A stretch of 64,000 nucleotides of DNA, taken from Singulisphaera sp. GP187. Lineage in GTDB: Bacteria > Planctomycetota > Planctomycetia > Isosphaerales > Isosphaeraceae. The stretch covers positions 783,501 through 847,500 of the forward strand of contig NZ_FSRB01000001.1 of NCBI RefSeq assembly GCF_900129635.1. The letters are read 5' to 3'. Below the pieces are notes generated by a model that saw only the letters and a program-made list of their open reading frames with translations, made no database searches and had not been told where the DNA came from. The translations under genes and the position numbers were made by a program. Every line of letters starts with the position of its first letter. Position 1 is the stretch's first letter. Shown here one piece after another: positions 34,148 through 43,454 of this stretch.

Positions 34148-35908
34148 ATGAATCGAAGAGACGTCATCAAAAGCCTCGCCAGCGCAGGGGCGATCGGGGC
34201 CTTGGAACTCGAGTTGCCGTCAACGATCAAGGCGGAAGAACCGGCCCGCCTCGAGCGCGAAGGCCTCCGCTTCTGGCTCGAGACCTCGCTCCGACGCGTC
34301 TATCCGACCTCGCCGCCGGGCGATGCGGTTGCGCTCGCATTCCCGGCCGCTCGCAACGAGAAGATCTCGCTCCAGGCCTGTTTCCGGAACCTGAAGACGA
34401 ATTCGGCCGTCGTACGTTGCGAGGTCGTCGGCGCCGACAACTGGCAGGCACGCGTCCGTCGGGTTGGCTTCGTGCCCATGGCGCAGCTTGACACCTACGT
34501 CCCGAAGGACGAGATCGAAGGCATCGGATTCATCCCCGGCCTTTGCCCGGACCCGCTCTATCCGGAGCCGACCGCTCACGTCGGGCCGGAATCCAACGGC
34601 GTCTTCTGGATCTCGCTGACGATCCCGGAGGCCGAGCGACCCGGAGTCCATGAGCTTCGCATCAAGCTTACCCTGGAGAATGAGTACGGCTACACCGACT
34701 TCGTTCGTCCCAAGCCCTGGTCGGTCGAGCTTCCGGTGCGCATTGACGTCCGCCCCCTGGTCGTCCGCCCTCGCAAGAACTTCCCGGCGACCAACTGGCT
34801 CTCCGCCGACTCGATCTGGGAATGGTACAAGATCGAGCCTTGCGGCGAACGGTTCTGGCAACTCGCCGAGGCGTACGTGCGGAACCTGGTGGAGCACGGC
34901 GTCAACGTCGTCTATTCGCCCCTCTTCAACATCCGCCATGAGATCCTCAACCGCCCCGCGCAGTTGCTGCGGGTCCATCGTACGCATCCTGATGTCTATA
35001 CGTTTGATTTTACGGACGTGCGGCGTTGGGTGAAGATCGCGGTGGCCGCGGGTGCTGAGCATCTCGAGTGGTCCCATTTCTTTACGCCGGCGCCGACCAG
35101 CGCGAAATATCCGCAACGCATCTTCGAACGCGATTCCGAAAAGATCGGCGCGTTGCTCTGGCCGCCCGAGATCAGCGCGACGTCGGACACCTACCGCAAG
35201 TTCCTCGAGCAGTTCCTCCCCGCGTTCAAGGCGTTCCTTGAGGAGGAGAAGGTCCTCGATCGCTCGTTCTTCCATTGCGCGGACGAGCCCGACGGCGACG
35301 TCCAGATGGCGGACTACCGAAAGGCCCGCGGCCTGCTCTTGGAGCTGGCCCCGTGGATGAAGCTGATGGATGCGATGAGCGACCCACGGTTCGCGACCGA
35401 GAAGCTCTCGGACATGCCGATCCCGAGCATCGCCACCGCGCCTGCGTTCACCGCGGCCGGCTGTCCGGCCTGGGCCTACTTCTGCTGCGGGCCCCGCGAT
35501 CGCTTCGTTCAGCGCCTGCTCGATACGCCGCTGGCGAAGATCCGGATGTCCGGCTGGCTCTTCTACAAGCTCGGTGCCAAGGGATTCCTGCATTGGGGGC
35601 ACAATTACTGGTTCGTCTTCTGCACGAGCCAGATCGGCAACCCGTTCCAGGACGCCTCCGTCGGGGCCTGGCCCGGTATGCCCTACGGCGACGCCTTCGT
35701 CGTCTACCCGGGGACCGACGGCCCGATCGATTCGATTCGCTGGGAGGTCTTTGCCGAAAGCCTGCAAGACTACGCACTCCTGCAATCGGCCGGCATTCCG
35801 CCCGACGACCCCCTCCTCGATCCGATCAAGGATTACGCCACCTTCCCCAAGTCGATCGACTGGCTCGCGGCGGCCCGCCTCAAAGTCCTCTCGGCCGCCT
35901 CGCCGTGA
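34148..35908 (+). CDS. DUF4091 domain protein, probable exported glycoside-hydrolase-like protein
   Basis: This 586-residue protein starts at ATG 34148 with MNRRDVIKSLASAGAIGAL, a twin-arginine-like leader. A beta-sandwich domain of about 200 residues follows (SLQACFRNLKTNSAVVRCEVV). The long remainder has the TIM-barrel-like DUF4091 pattern: FWQLAEAYVRNLVEHGVNVV, FFHCADEPDGDVQMADYRKA and the C-terminal MSGWLFYKLGAKGFLHWGHNYW with DGPIDSIRWEVFAESLQDYALL. DUF4091 proteins are associated with polysaccharide utilisation; the acidic DEPD motif may be catalytic. No neighbours suggest a substrate. Confidence 0.88.
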   Translation: MNRRDVIKSLASAGAIGALELELPSTIKAEEPARLEREGLRFWLETSLRRVYPTSPPGDAVALAFPAARNEKISLQACFRNLKTNSAVVRCEVVGADNWQARVRRVGFVPMAQLDTYVPKDEIEGIGFIPGLCPDPLYPEPTAHVGPESNGVFWISLTIPEAERPGVHELRIKLTLENEYGYTDFVRPKPWSVELPVRIDVRPLVVRPRKNFPATNWLSADSIWEWYKIEPCGERFWQLAEAYVRNLVEHGVNVVYSPLFNIRHEILNRPAQLLRVHRTHPDVYTFDFTDVRRWVKIAVAAGAEHLEWSHFFTPAPTSAKYPQRIFERDSEKIGALLWPPEISATSDTYRKFLEQFLPAFKAFLEEEKVLDRSFFHCADEPDGDVQMADYRKARGLLLELAPWMKLMDAMSDPRFATEKLSDMPIPSIATAPAFTAAGCPAWAYFCCGPRDRFVQRLLDTPLAKIRMSGWLFYKLGAKGFLHWGHNYWFVFCTSQIGNPFQDASVGAWPGMPYGDAFVVYPGTDGPIDSIRWEVFAESLQDYALLQSAGIPPDDPLLDPIKDYATFPKSIDWLAAARLKVLSAASP

Positions 35909-36561
35909 AGTGAGACCGACGGGGCTTGACCGGGCGTTCTCGATGCGGTGCATTCCTGGGTGATCACTCGATCCAGGGATGTAACGCATCGGAGATAAAT
36001 ATGATTGGGAATACGCTGGTGTCTTGATTCTGAAGGCGTAATCAATAAAGAAAATGGAGCGTTCGAGGAGTAACCTGGTTCAGTTTTTGGGGATTGCATC
36101 AAGAGAGAGGAAGGCCCAACCTCGCTTCGTGACGCCTGCGTGGAAATTTTACGAACTTGGATGTATTGATGGTATGCGATTTTGGTGAGATTGGGGGCGC
36201 TGGCCGTCGCAACCAAAACGCTCCGAAGTTTGAAAGTCGCCTGCCCGTAGTGCCTGGTCCGCGAGTCGATGACGCTCGACTTGAACGACCTCCGAGCCTA
36301 TGTGTGTGCTCGAGCTGCTCCGAGGAGTTCAGTCTCCAAGCGGCGCTGACCAAGGCGAACGAACTGGTGGCGGAGTGGGCGAGCGTTGTCTCTTGGATCG
36401 AATCGGTCCCGATCGTGTGATCGCCTTGGTAATCCAAGGGGGGCGAAAACAATGCGTGAGCCAGTCGCTGAGGAGCTTCGGGACTGATTATTATGGATTT
36501 TCCCTGTCCGCATGAGAGAGCAGGGGATAGCCTGGATAAAGCGAGAGGAAAATCCGTGGAC
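35909..36561. other. Gene-free interval
   Basis: About 650 bases, lower in GC than its surroundings in places. Open frames on both strands (for example plus 36157-36420 and minus 36569-36099) show no domain and overlap each other. I do not call a gene. Confidence 0.5.
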
Positions 36562-37074
36562 ATGTTCATCCGAGATGCGACCCAAGCCGACCTACCAACG
36601 ATCGTCGAGATTTACAACCAGTCCATCCCCGCCGGTTGGTCGACAGCGGATACCAAACCCATCACGGTGGACGATCGTCTCGAGTGGTTCCGGAAATTCG
36701 AACCGTCAAAGCGGCCGATTTGGGTTGCCGAAGTGGACGGGCAAGTCGCCGCGATCACCTATCTCTCTTCGTTCTACGGCGGCCGCCCGGCTTACGACGC
36801 CACGGCCGAGGTCAGCCTCTATATCGCCACGGCCTATCAGCGCCGGGGCATCGGGCGGCAGCTCAAGCAGTGGGTGATCGAGCAGTGTCCACGGCTGGGC
36901 GTGACAACCCTGTTGAGCATGCATTTCGATCACAACGAGGCCACCCGCCGGATCAACGAAAGTTTGGGGTTCCAGCAACTGGGTCATTTGACCGAGATCG
37001 CAGTGGTCCAGGGGCACAAGCGGGGCTTGGTCATTTCGGCCTTACGCATCCCGCCAACGACGGGTGCTCAATGA
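36562..37074 (+). CDS. GNAT-family N-acetyltransferase (phosphinothricin acetyltransferase-like)
   Basis: This 170-residue acetyltransferase starts at ATG 36562 (GTG 36556 is possible). It contains the GNAT core: FIRDATQADLPTIVEIYNQSI, IWVAEVDGQVAAITYLSSF, AEVSLYIATAYQRRGIGRQLKQWVIEQ (acetyl-CoA motif A, RRGIGR) and NEATRRINESLGFQQLGHL. The layout matches PAT/Pat-type amine acetyltransferases that modify small amines. Substrate is unknown. It stands alone. Confidence 0.92.
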   Translation: MFIRDATQADLPTIVEIYNQSIPAGWSTADTKPITVDDRLEWFRKFEPSKRPIWVAEVDGQVAAITYLSSFYGGRPAYDATAEVSLYIATAYQRRGIGRQLKQWVIEQCPRLGVTTLLSMHFDHNEATRRINESLGFQQLGHLTEIAVVQGHKRGLVISALRIPPTTGAQ

Positions 37075-37154
37075 TCGTAAAGCTTCGGTGAACCCGTTAT
37101 GAATTTATGGACGATTGACGATTGGTCAGCGGTCAGGATGGGATTTTTTCCGTA

Positions 37155-37173
37155 GGGTGGGCACGGCCCACCA
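37155..37173 (+). repeat. Dispersed 19-bp palindromic repeat
   Basis: GGGTGGGCACGGCCCACCA is identical to 9079-9097. It is followed here by a GATGG/CCATC-rich segment and lies just downstream of the stop of the minus-strand gene at 37226, where it might act as a terminator. Confidence 0.65.
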
Positions 37174-37225
37174 TCTCGATCTCCTGGCCAAGATGGAGGT
37201 CAAGATGGTGGACCTCACCACCGAT

Positions 37226-37939
37226 TCAGCGCGTGCCCGGAAGCTTATAGAGCGCCCGGCCCTCGGCGGTCGATCGGAACTCGTAGAGACCCGGCGAGAT
37301 CAGATACTGACGCTGGCCGAGCGATCCGCCACCGTCGTAGGTGATGTTCGAGCCGGGGGCTACGGCCAAGTCCTGGCGCGAGCCGCCAGCGGCCTGATGG
37401 GTGACGCCATTGATGGCGAAGGCGACACCGGCTCCTGCTGGGTCGGCATTAAGGATCGTAATCGGGATCGTCGGTGCGGCGGCCATCGGCCCCGGTGTTG
37501 GGACTGGCAATGAATAGACGGGAGCTTGCGGCGGGCGGGGGCACGATGCGGCGCACGGCAAGGGTTCGACCCGGATCGGGTAGTAGCCGAAGCATTGGAG
37601 CGAGTTCTTGCGGATCAACCAATCGTCGACCGCGAGGCGAAACTTGACGTTGTCGATCCGTCGGACGTCGCGGTTCACGGCGGCTAAATCGCCCCTCGAG
37701 CCATCGCGGCTGAGCTTCGCCTGGAGATGTTGGAGGCGATGTTCGGCCTTCGCCTCGTCCTTAATCTCGAACCAAGACCCGGTGACCAAGGAATTCAACA
37801 AGCCGACGGGTTGGCGGGGCGGGCCCTGGTCGACGATGACTTGCGCGTCGGCGGGCCTCGACGAGAGTAGGGCGACCACCACGGCCGCCAACGCGATCGA
37901 GCCTCGGTATTGAAGCCTGGACATCCATTCCTCCGCCAT
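37226..37939 (-). CDS. Secreted hypothetical protein
   Basis: This 237-residue protein has an export signal (about 13-33, GSIALAAVVVALLSSRPADA). The mature region starts QVIVDQGPPRQPVGLLNSLV and contains a basic helical stretch (HRLQHLQAKLSRDG). It also has a Cys pair (LPCAASCPRPPQAP), a Pro-rich linker and a C-terminal beta domain (ITILNADPAGAGVAFAINGV, GLYEFRSTAEGRALYKL). The C-terminal part looks like a small beta-sandwich. No family recognised. ATG 37939 has AAGGGA upstream; ATG 37924 is the alternative. Confidence 0.75.
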   Translation of the reverse strand: MAEEWMSRLQYRGSIALAAVVVALLSSRPADAQVIVDQGPPRQPVGLLNSLVTGSWFEIKDEAKAEHRLQHLQAKLSRDGSRGDLAAVNRDVRRIDNVKFRLAVDDWLIRKNSLQCFGYYPIRVEPLPCAASCPRPPQAPVYSLPVPTPGPMAAAPTIPITILNADPAGAGVAFAINGVTHQAAGGSRQDLAVAPGSNITYDGGGSLGQRQYLISPGLYEFRSTAEGRALYKLPGTR

Positions 37940-38128
37940 CGAGTCCCTTCGAAATCTCCGAATGTGAGTTTATCACACGAATTGGCCGGCAACCGGGACG
38001 ATGCCGATTTCGGCGGGATCGGCGACCAGCAAGGCATTCCAAGTCTCTTATGGCAATGGTGGGGCGAGATCTTGACATAATTCTTATCGCTCAGTCACTC
38101 TATTGCCACTCATCGTCATCATCGGCCG

Positions 38129-40327
38129 CTAAGGAAGTGGGTTCGGCTTTTTCCAGTTCACGTCGATCGCGCGATCGGCCACGCGCTCGCCGCTCTTGAG
38201 TCCACGCTTGATTTCGACGACCCAGCCGTCGGATTCCCCCAGGGTCACCTCACGCCAGTCAACGTCGCCGTCGGGTTTCTTGACCGCGACGTAGTCGTTC
38301 TCTTCGTCACGGCGCACCGCCTGAAGGGGGACGCTGAGCACGTCGTCGAGGTCGAGGACGAAGATTTCGGCCAGGGCTGTCATACCGGGCCGGAGGCCAC
38401 GCGGTCGATTCTCGATGATGACGATTGTGTCATAGACCTTGGTGTCGGATTGTTGTCCGGCGGTTCTGGGAGCGGGACGTGGAGCAACCGATTCGATCAG
38501 GCCGGTCATGACCTGATCTGGAAATGCGTCGACCTTGATGCGGACCCGCAACCCCGGCCGGAGTTGGTGGACGTAGGCTTCTTTTGCCTTGGCGTGCAGC
38601 CGAAACGGCTGGTCGAGATCGTCCACCCGCACGAAGTTTTGCCGCCCCATGATTGAGGTTCCCTGCTCGATTCCCCCGGGCAAGTTGGCGTGGACGAGGA
38701 GTCCGTCGGTTGGGGCGTAGAGCTTGCAGAAATCGATTTGGGCCTCGAGGTACTCCTGCTTTTTCTTCTCCTTGTCCAGAAACTGGTGCTTGGTAAGTTC
38801 GGTGTCTTGCGCTGTCTCGATGTCGATCTTGAGTAAGCGGATCGTCTTATCCCGGGTGAACCTTTCGAGTACCTCGAGCTTGGCTTTGGCCAGTTCAACT
38901 CCCTTCCTCTCTCGCAAGAGGGTCTGTTCGCTCTCATCAATGCGGTTGTCAAGCTCGACCTCGGTCACGAGATCGGCGGACGTCTTGGTCTCGGGCTTCG
39001 CGTTGTTGAGCCGTTCCCGGGCTTGGCGGGTTCGTTCGAGTCGACCCTTGGCTTTCTGAATCGCCGACTGGCCGATTTCGATCACCCCCAACAAGGCCTC
39101 GCGCTCTTGGACGTAGATCCCCTGGGCATACTCGTCGAGCGCGGACTCGGCGAGCTCACGCCCAAGCTTGCCCTTCTGATACGCCCGCTCGGCCCCTGAC
39201 ACCACGAGCCGTTGGTTGGTCAACTGGTCCCTCAGGACCGCCGAATCGAGTTCGCAGACGAGGTCCCCCTTCTTGACCAAGCTGCCGTCGGGAACGATCG
39301 AGACGATGGAGGTCGGCTCCGCAACCTTGTTGATCAGAGTGGGAGTGTGGGTCGCCTCGATCACCCCTCGCTCGTTCAATGTCCTTTTGAGTGGGCCCCG
39401 CTTGACCTCGATCGTCGACAACGCGTCGGCAACCCCCGCGGGGCGAGCCGGAACCACCGGCTCCTCTTTTTGGGCAAGTAAGTCCACCCCGGACGCCGTC
39501 GCGGCCACAACGAGGAGGACCGACGCCGCCTTCAATGTTCGGATGAGCGTCATTGTTCTAAGAACCTCCTGGGCAAGGATCGCCGCCGATTCTCGGAGCA
39601 CGGTCCGAGCGATCACGAACTGAGAAGCCACACGGATGGTCGACTGCACCAGTGCGGGGAAAACCAGGGCCTCGACGCCCTCGAGCTTCAAGGCGGGAGC
39701 CAGCGGCCAAACGCTGGGAGCGAGACCACGGCGGAAGAGTTGATCGCGAAGCCGGTCTCGCCCCCGGGACAGCCGGCTCTTGACCGTCCCGACCGGCCAG
39801 CCCAGGTGTCGCGCGGCCTGCTCGTGGGTGCCCCCTTCGAGGTCACAAAGCACCAAGGGAGCCCGGAATCGTTCGGGAAGTCGGTTGATCTCCTCGTGGA
39901 GTACCTGCCCGAGTTCGTCCCGTGTCTCGACTTGCTCCTCCTTCTTTCGTTCCGCTGCGGCCCGTTCGTGCCGACGCCGACGCAGTGCGGCCGACCGGGC
40001 ACATGCGGCCGTGCGGTACGCCACTTGATGGAGCCAGGGGCCAATCGAGTCGCGCACCCAGAGCGTTCGGGCTTTCCCGACCAGGACCAAGAACGTGGCC
40101 TGGAACGCATCCTGCGCCTCATGCGAGTCGGCGAGTACGCCCCGGCAAACCCGCAGCACCATCGGGCCATGGCGTTCGACCAAGAGCTCGAAGGCAAGCT
40201 CCGCGGCCTCCCCTCGCACGGTCACGAACCGTTCGAGAAGTTGACCGTCGGTCAGCTCTCCGAGCGCCCCGACGTCAAAGAGCGCGCGAAGCTCTCTGAG
40301 GTAACTCTTATCTCGGCCGATCGCCAC
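38129..40327 (-). CDS. ECF-type RNA polymerase sigma factor fused to an HlyD-type membrane-fusion/adaptor domain
   Basis: This single 732-residue frame begins with sigma-70 region 2 (about 25-95: LLVERHGPMVLRVCRGVLADSHEAQDAFQATFLVL) and region 4 (about 140-190: LPERFRAPLVLCDLEGGTHEQAARHLGWPVGTVKSRLSRGRDRLR). One membrane helix follows at about 265-285 (LKAASVLLVVAATASGVDLL). The extracytoplasmic part has a biotinyl-lipoyl-like segment (IVPDGSLVKKGDLVCELD), a long coiled coil (about 370-510) and beta-barrel/proximal domains (FCKLYAPTDGLLVHA to GLRPGMTALAEIFV, SVPLQAV) like efflux adaptor proteins. No transporter gene is adjacent. It may sense the periplasm and control transcription. Confidence 0.88.
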   Translation of the reverse strand: MAIGRDKSYLRELRALFDVGALGELTDGQLLERFVTVRGEAAELAFELLVERHGPMVLRVCRGVLADSHEAQDAFQATFLVLVGKARTLWVRDSIGPWLHQVAYRTAACARSAALRRRRHERAAAERKKEEQVETRDELGQVLHEEINRLPERFRAPLVLCDLEGGTHEQAARHLGWPVGTVKSRLSRGRDRLRDQLFRRGLAPSVWPLAPALKLEGVEALVFPALVQSTIRVASQFVIARTVLRESAAILAQEVLRTMTLIRTLKAASVLLVVAATASGVDLLAQKEEPVVPARPAGVADALSTIEVKRGPLKRTLNERGVIEATHTPTLINKVAEPTSIVSIVPDGSLVKKGDLVCELDSAVLRDQLTNQRLVVSGAERAYQKGKLGRELAESALDEYAQGIYVQEREALLGVIEIGQSAIQKAKGRLERTRQARERLNNAKPETKTSADLVTEVELDNRIDESEQTLLRERKGVELAKAKLEVLERFTRDKTIRLLKIDIETAQDTELTKHQFLDKEKKKQEYLEAQIDFCKLYAPTDGLLVHANLPGGIEQGTSIMGRQNFVRVDDLDQPFRLHAKAKEAYVHQLRPGLRVRIKVDAFPDQVMTGLIESVAPRPAPRTAGQQSDTKVYDTIVIIENRPRGLRPGMTALAEIFVLDLDDVLSVPLQAVRRDEENDYVAVKKPDGDVDWREVTLGESDGWVVEIKRGLKSGERVADRAIDVNWKKPNPLP

Positions 40328-40441
40328 AGGTCTTGATTCTCCAACTCGATCCCGGTCTCCAGTCGCTACGAGTAATGTAACGGCGGGGGCCGGTGGTTCC
40401 CACTTTCTGGAAGACCGGATCGATTCGGCTAGAATGGACTC

Positions 40442-40625
40442 AGAGTCTGTCTCGGAAGGTCAGGGTAAACCGGGAGATGAAGGACGTTTGGGTGCCACGG
40501 GGTCCGTACTCGGACCCCGTGCGCGCCAGGCCAAGGCATTCGCGCATGGGTTCCGAGTACGGAACCCATGGCACCCGGCAGATCATCAGTGACTCAGGTG
40601 GGATTGACCTTGCGGGACAGACTCT
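40442..40625. mobile_element. MITE-like non-coding element with terminal inverted repeats and internal twin palindromes
   Basis: Terminal repeats at 40442-40462 and 40605-40625 are 21 bp with two mismatches (AGAGTCTGTC[T/C]CG[G/C]AAGGTCA). Inside, 40490-40525 and 40541-40576 are imperfect inverted copies of each other. Each folds on its own (GGGGTCCG-TACT-CGGACCCC and CATGGGTTCCG-AGTA-CGGAACCCATG). No ORF. Such a layout suggests a non-autonomous transposable element. The rest of 40328-40784 shows no gene. Confidence 0.7.
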
Positions 40626-40784
40626 CAGCACCCCAGCCGTTGCGCGCGGCCGGCGGAGTCAAATGGAATTATGAATTAAAATTATTGTTATTTTTTTGTG
40701 TAATTGCGAGTGTTATGCCGTGGCTTCGCCGCCTCGTGCCAGATTGTGACCCGTCCGGCGTTCGTGCGGTCACTGTTTGCCTTG

Positions 40785-41588
40785 TCATGGGCGTTGTCCG
40801 GCGGGCGACTCCGTTCGTTTGCCCGGTTGTGCCAGCACTAATTTCCTCCGCGCCCGATCGATTCCCACCAGGCCGCCCGTGCTGGGATCATCGGCGATTC
40901 CCTGGCCGGTGAACGGGACCGCCTGCTTTTCGACGAGTTGAAACTGACCGTTGCGCAACTGGAATCGGAAGAGCACCGGGTCGTCGTGGCCGGTGACCAG
41001 CAGGGAGCCGTCACGCCACACTCCCCCGGAGAAGCTGTATTCATGGAGCTCATGAAAGATTTCGGGGGGATAAGTCCAGCGGCCCTGCTCGTGCCATGAG
41101 TCGTCGTATTTGACGAGGAAGGTTTTGGCGTTCTCGGCGCCGTAGCGTGCGAAGTTGCACCACCAGTTCCCCTCGTGGCGCACGGACCAGGTCAGGCTGC
41201 CGCCGGCGCTGCCGAAGTCCTTGTAGGTCGAGAGTTGCATGGTCTCGGGGTCGAGGACCATGATTTTGCTCTGCTCGGGAAGCTTCGGGAAATTGGAATG
41301 GGCGCAGTAGACGCGACCCTCCCAGAGGAAGCCGCTATTGAGATGCTCGGCCTTGCCGGTGCTGACGGCCACTCGCTGTCCGGTCCCCCGATCATATTTG
41401 GCGACGAGCGTGTTCGTGATGGCGTAGAGGAACCGCTCGTCGGCCGCCGCGGCTTGCCTCGCTTCCGGGGCTGGCCATTCGCTTGCCTTCTCCCATGGCG
41501 TTTGCGCGACGACGAACGCCGGCAGTGTGCTGGAGCATAGCCATGCCGCGATCAGCAAGCTCTTGGTCGTCAACCTGGGGCGTCGCAT
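40785..41588 (-). CDS. Secreted hypothetical protein, probable beta-propeller
   Basis: This 267-residue protein starts at ATG 41588 with a signal peptide (TTKSLLIAAWLCSSTLPAFVVAQ). The mature part has repeated strand patterns with aromatic and Gly turns (ERFLYAITNTLVAKYDRGTG, FLWEGRVYCAHSNFPKLPEQ, GGVWRDGSLLVTGHDDPVLFRF), consistent with a propeller of five or so blades. I recognise no catalytic motif. It stands alone. The longer open frame upstream to 41750 is unlikely to be translated. Confidence 0.75.
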   Translation of the reverse strand: MRRPRLTTKSLLIAAWLCSSTLPAFVVAQTPWEKASEWPAPEARQAAAADERFLYAITNTLVAKYDRGTGQRVAVSTGKAEHLNSGFLWEGRVYCAHSNFPKLPEQSKIMVLDPETMQLSTYKDFGSAGGSLTWSVRHEGNWWCNFARYGAENAKTFLVKYDDSWHEQGRWTYPPEIFHELHEYSFSGGVWRDGSLLVTGHDDPVLFRFQLRNGQFQLVEKQAVPFTGQGIADDPSTGGLVGIDRARRKLVLAQPGKRTESPAGQRP

Positions 41589-42352
41589 GGGGCTCAGCTT
41601 TCTGCAAACCGCGGGATCGGAAACGGCGAGTCGGTGGTCCGCGGCCCACCCGGGAAGAGGGCGGTCGATCCGTCGAGTCGCCTGGACTGGTTCGGACGCA
41701 ATATCCTCGCATCCCCAGATCCTTCGTGCCATCGAATTCTCTCGGCCCACGTTGCTCTGTCTTTGAAGAATGAGTGAGTTTGGATAAATGTGTTTTTTGG
41801 GACTGTGGCCCGGTTTTTCAAGTGTGAAAAACGCATGGACAAGGCAAAGTTTCTCGAAGCTTTGCCCCCTTTTGTCTGCGTGAGAAATCTTGCCGGAGTG
41901 GATGGCCGAGGCGTGGGTAGCAGAAAAAGCGTGTCAACCGAAAGGCTGAATTGGCCCGCCAGGTCAGCAAGTGTGGCATGATTATGTATGGATGTAAATG
42001 ATGCGATTTGAGTGTGCGTTTTTCCTGGCGACGATACTCAGAATCGGGAGGATCAGGACATTGGTGCGGCAATCCATGTGTCTGTTCGCGATCAAGGCTC
42101 GTCGTTCACGGTGACGGGCCGCGCGGAGCCGAGGGATCGAGGACCGTGGCCCGGCGCGGGACGAACTGGCGCGAATCTGGATTTTCGGCGTTAGGTTTGA
42201 CGGTTTCGGGCTGACTCTCCTAGAAGTAGCCTTGTGCGACCGGGCCTGACGAGCTCGGGCGGTGGTTGGCACGTGTCGAGCCGAATCCCGTTTGCGGATC
42301 GGTCGCAGTCTTGGCGGCCTGTGGGGTGCCTGATGCTTGGGAGCCGAGAGCC
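41589..42352. other. Gene-free interval between divergent genes
   Basis: About 760 bases, with an AT-richer stretch at 41750-42010. No gene or repeat recognised. Promoters of both flanking genes should lie here. Confidence 0.5.
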
Positions 42353-43411
42353 ATGTTTGCTGTCATCGTGGTCGTTGCCGGATTCCTGTCGCTGTCCTCG
42401 GATGAGTCGAGATCGCCCACGCCCGCGGTGCTCGCGGAGTACGAGGCCGCTCGGGCTCGCGCCGGGCGCGACACTCACGCCCACGTCAAGCTTGCGCTCT
42501 GGTGCGAGGCCCACGGTCTGAACGCCGAACGGATGACGCACCTTGCAATCGCCGTGCTCACCGATCCGAAGAACCTCACGGCTCGAGGTCTCATGGGCCA
42601 GGTCGCCTACCAAGGGCAATGGCAGCGGCCCGAGGCGGTTCCTGATCGCGTGCTCGCCGATGCCGACCTGTCGGCCGCGCTGGCCGAGTACAACGCCCGA
42701 CGCGCCCGCGTGGCGATGACGGCCGACGCCCAGTGGCGGCTGGCTCTCTGGTGCCAGGAGCATGGCCTCGACGCCGAGGCGGAGGCTCACTTGACGACTG
42801 TGGTGCGGCTCGACCCCGGGCACGCGGCGGCCTGGAAACGACTCGGGTGCAAAAAGGTCGGCGGCCGGTGGGTCAGCGCCGAGCAACTCGCGGCCGAGAA
42901 GGCCGAGGCCGCGACCCAGAAGGAGGCGGGCGCACGGTGGAAGAACGTGCTCGCGAAGTATCGCGGCTGGCTCGGGGGCCAGGACAAGGCGAAGCGGCAG
43001 CATGCCGAGGCGGCCCTCGAACAGGTTAACGACCCCCGCGCCGTGTCGGCGGTCTGGTCGGTTTTCGCTTCCGGTGACGCGAGCGCCCAGGCACGGGCGG
43101 TGCGAATCCTTGGCCAGATCGACGGGCCGAATGCGTCGCGGGCTCTGGCGGTCCTGAGCGTGTTCTCTCCCTCCGCCGAGGTGCGTCGGGTCGCGACCGA
43201 GACGCTCCGCCATCGCGACCTGCGCGACGTGGTCGGCTGGCTGATCGCCCTGATCCGCAAGCCGATGAAGTTCGAGGTCCGACTGGTCGCCGGCCCGGGT
43301 TCCCCAGGCGTCCTGTTCGTCGAAGGGGAGCGATTCAATGTTCAGCGGGTGTACGCTCCGCCTCCCTTGCCCAACATCCCACTTTTTCCCGGCGAGCCGG
43401 TGACTTTATGA
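42353..43411 (+). CDS. Secreted TPR/HEAT-repeat protein, 5' part of a frameshifted gene with a Hint domain
   Basis: This 352-residue reading frame starts at ATG 42353 with a hydrophobic export signal (MFAVIVVVAGFLSLSS). Two TPR-like units follow (HVKLALWCEAHGLNAERMTHLAIAVL and AQWRLALWCQEHGLDAEAEAHLTTVV), then a charged helix and HEAT-like repeats (VNDPRAVSAVWSVFASGDASAQ, EVRRVATETLRHRDLRDVV). It ends at TGA just after PLFPGEPVTL. If one T of ACTTTATGAC (about 43403-43408) is removed, the frame continues VTYDAAGLPVVSRFLGSSV into the downstream Hint frame. The two ORFs are therefore very likely one gene. Confidence 0.8.
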   Translation: MFAVIVVVAGFLSLSSDESRSPTPAVLAEYEAARARAGRDTHAHVKLALWCEAHGLNAERMTHLAIAVLTDPKNLTARGLMGQVAYQGQWQRPEAVPDRVLADADLSAALAEYNARRARVAMTADAQWRLALWCQEHGLDAEAEAHLTTVVRLDPGHAAAWKRLGCKKVGGRWVSAEQLAAEKAEAATQKEAGARWKNVLAKYRGWLGGQDKAKRQHAEAALEQVNDPRAVSAVWSVFASGDASAQARAVRILGQIDGPNASRALAVLSVFSPSAEVRRVATETLRHRDLRDVVGWLIALIRKPMKFEVRLVAGPGSPGVLFVEGERFNVQRVYAPPPLPNIPLFPGEPVTL

Positions 43412-43454
43412 CGCGGCGGGACTGCCGGTCGTCTCGCGGTTCCTGGGATCCTCG

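Noticed and set aside
36099..36569. Overlapping open frames on both strands in the 35909-36561 gap
   Set aside because: They contradict each other, lack domains and have no clear starts.
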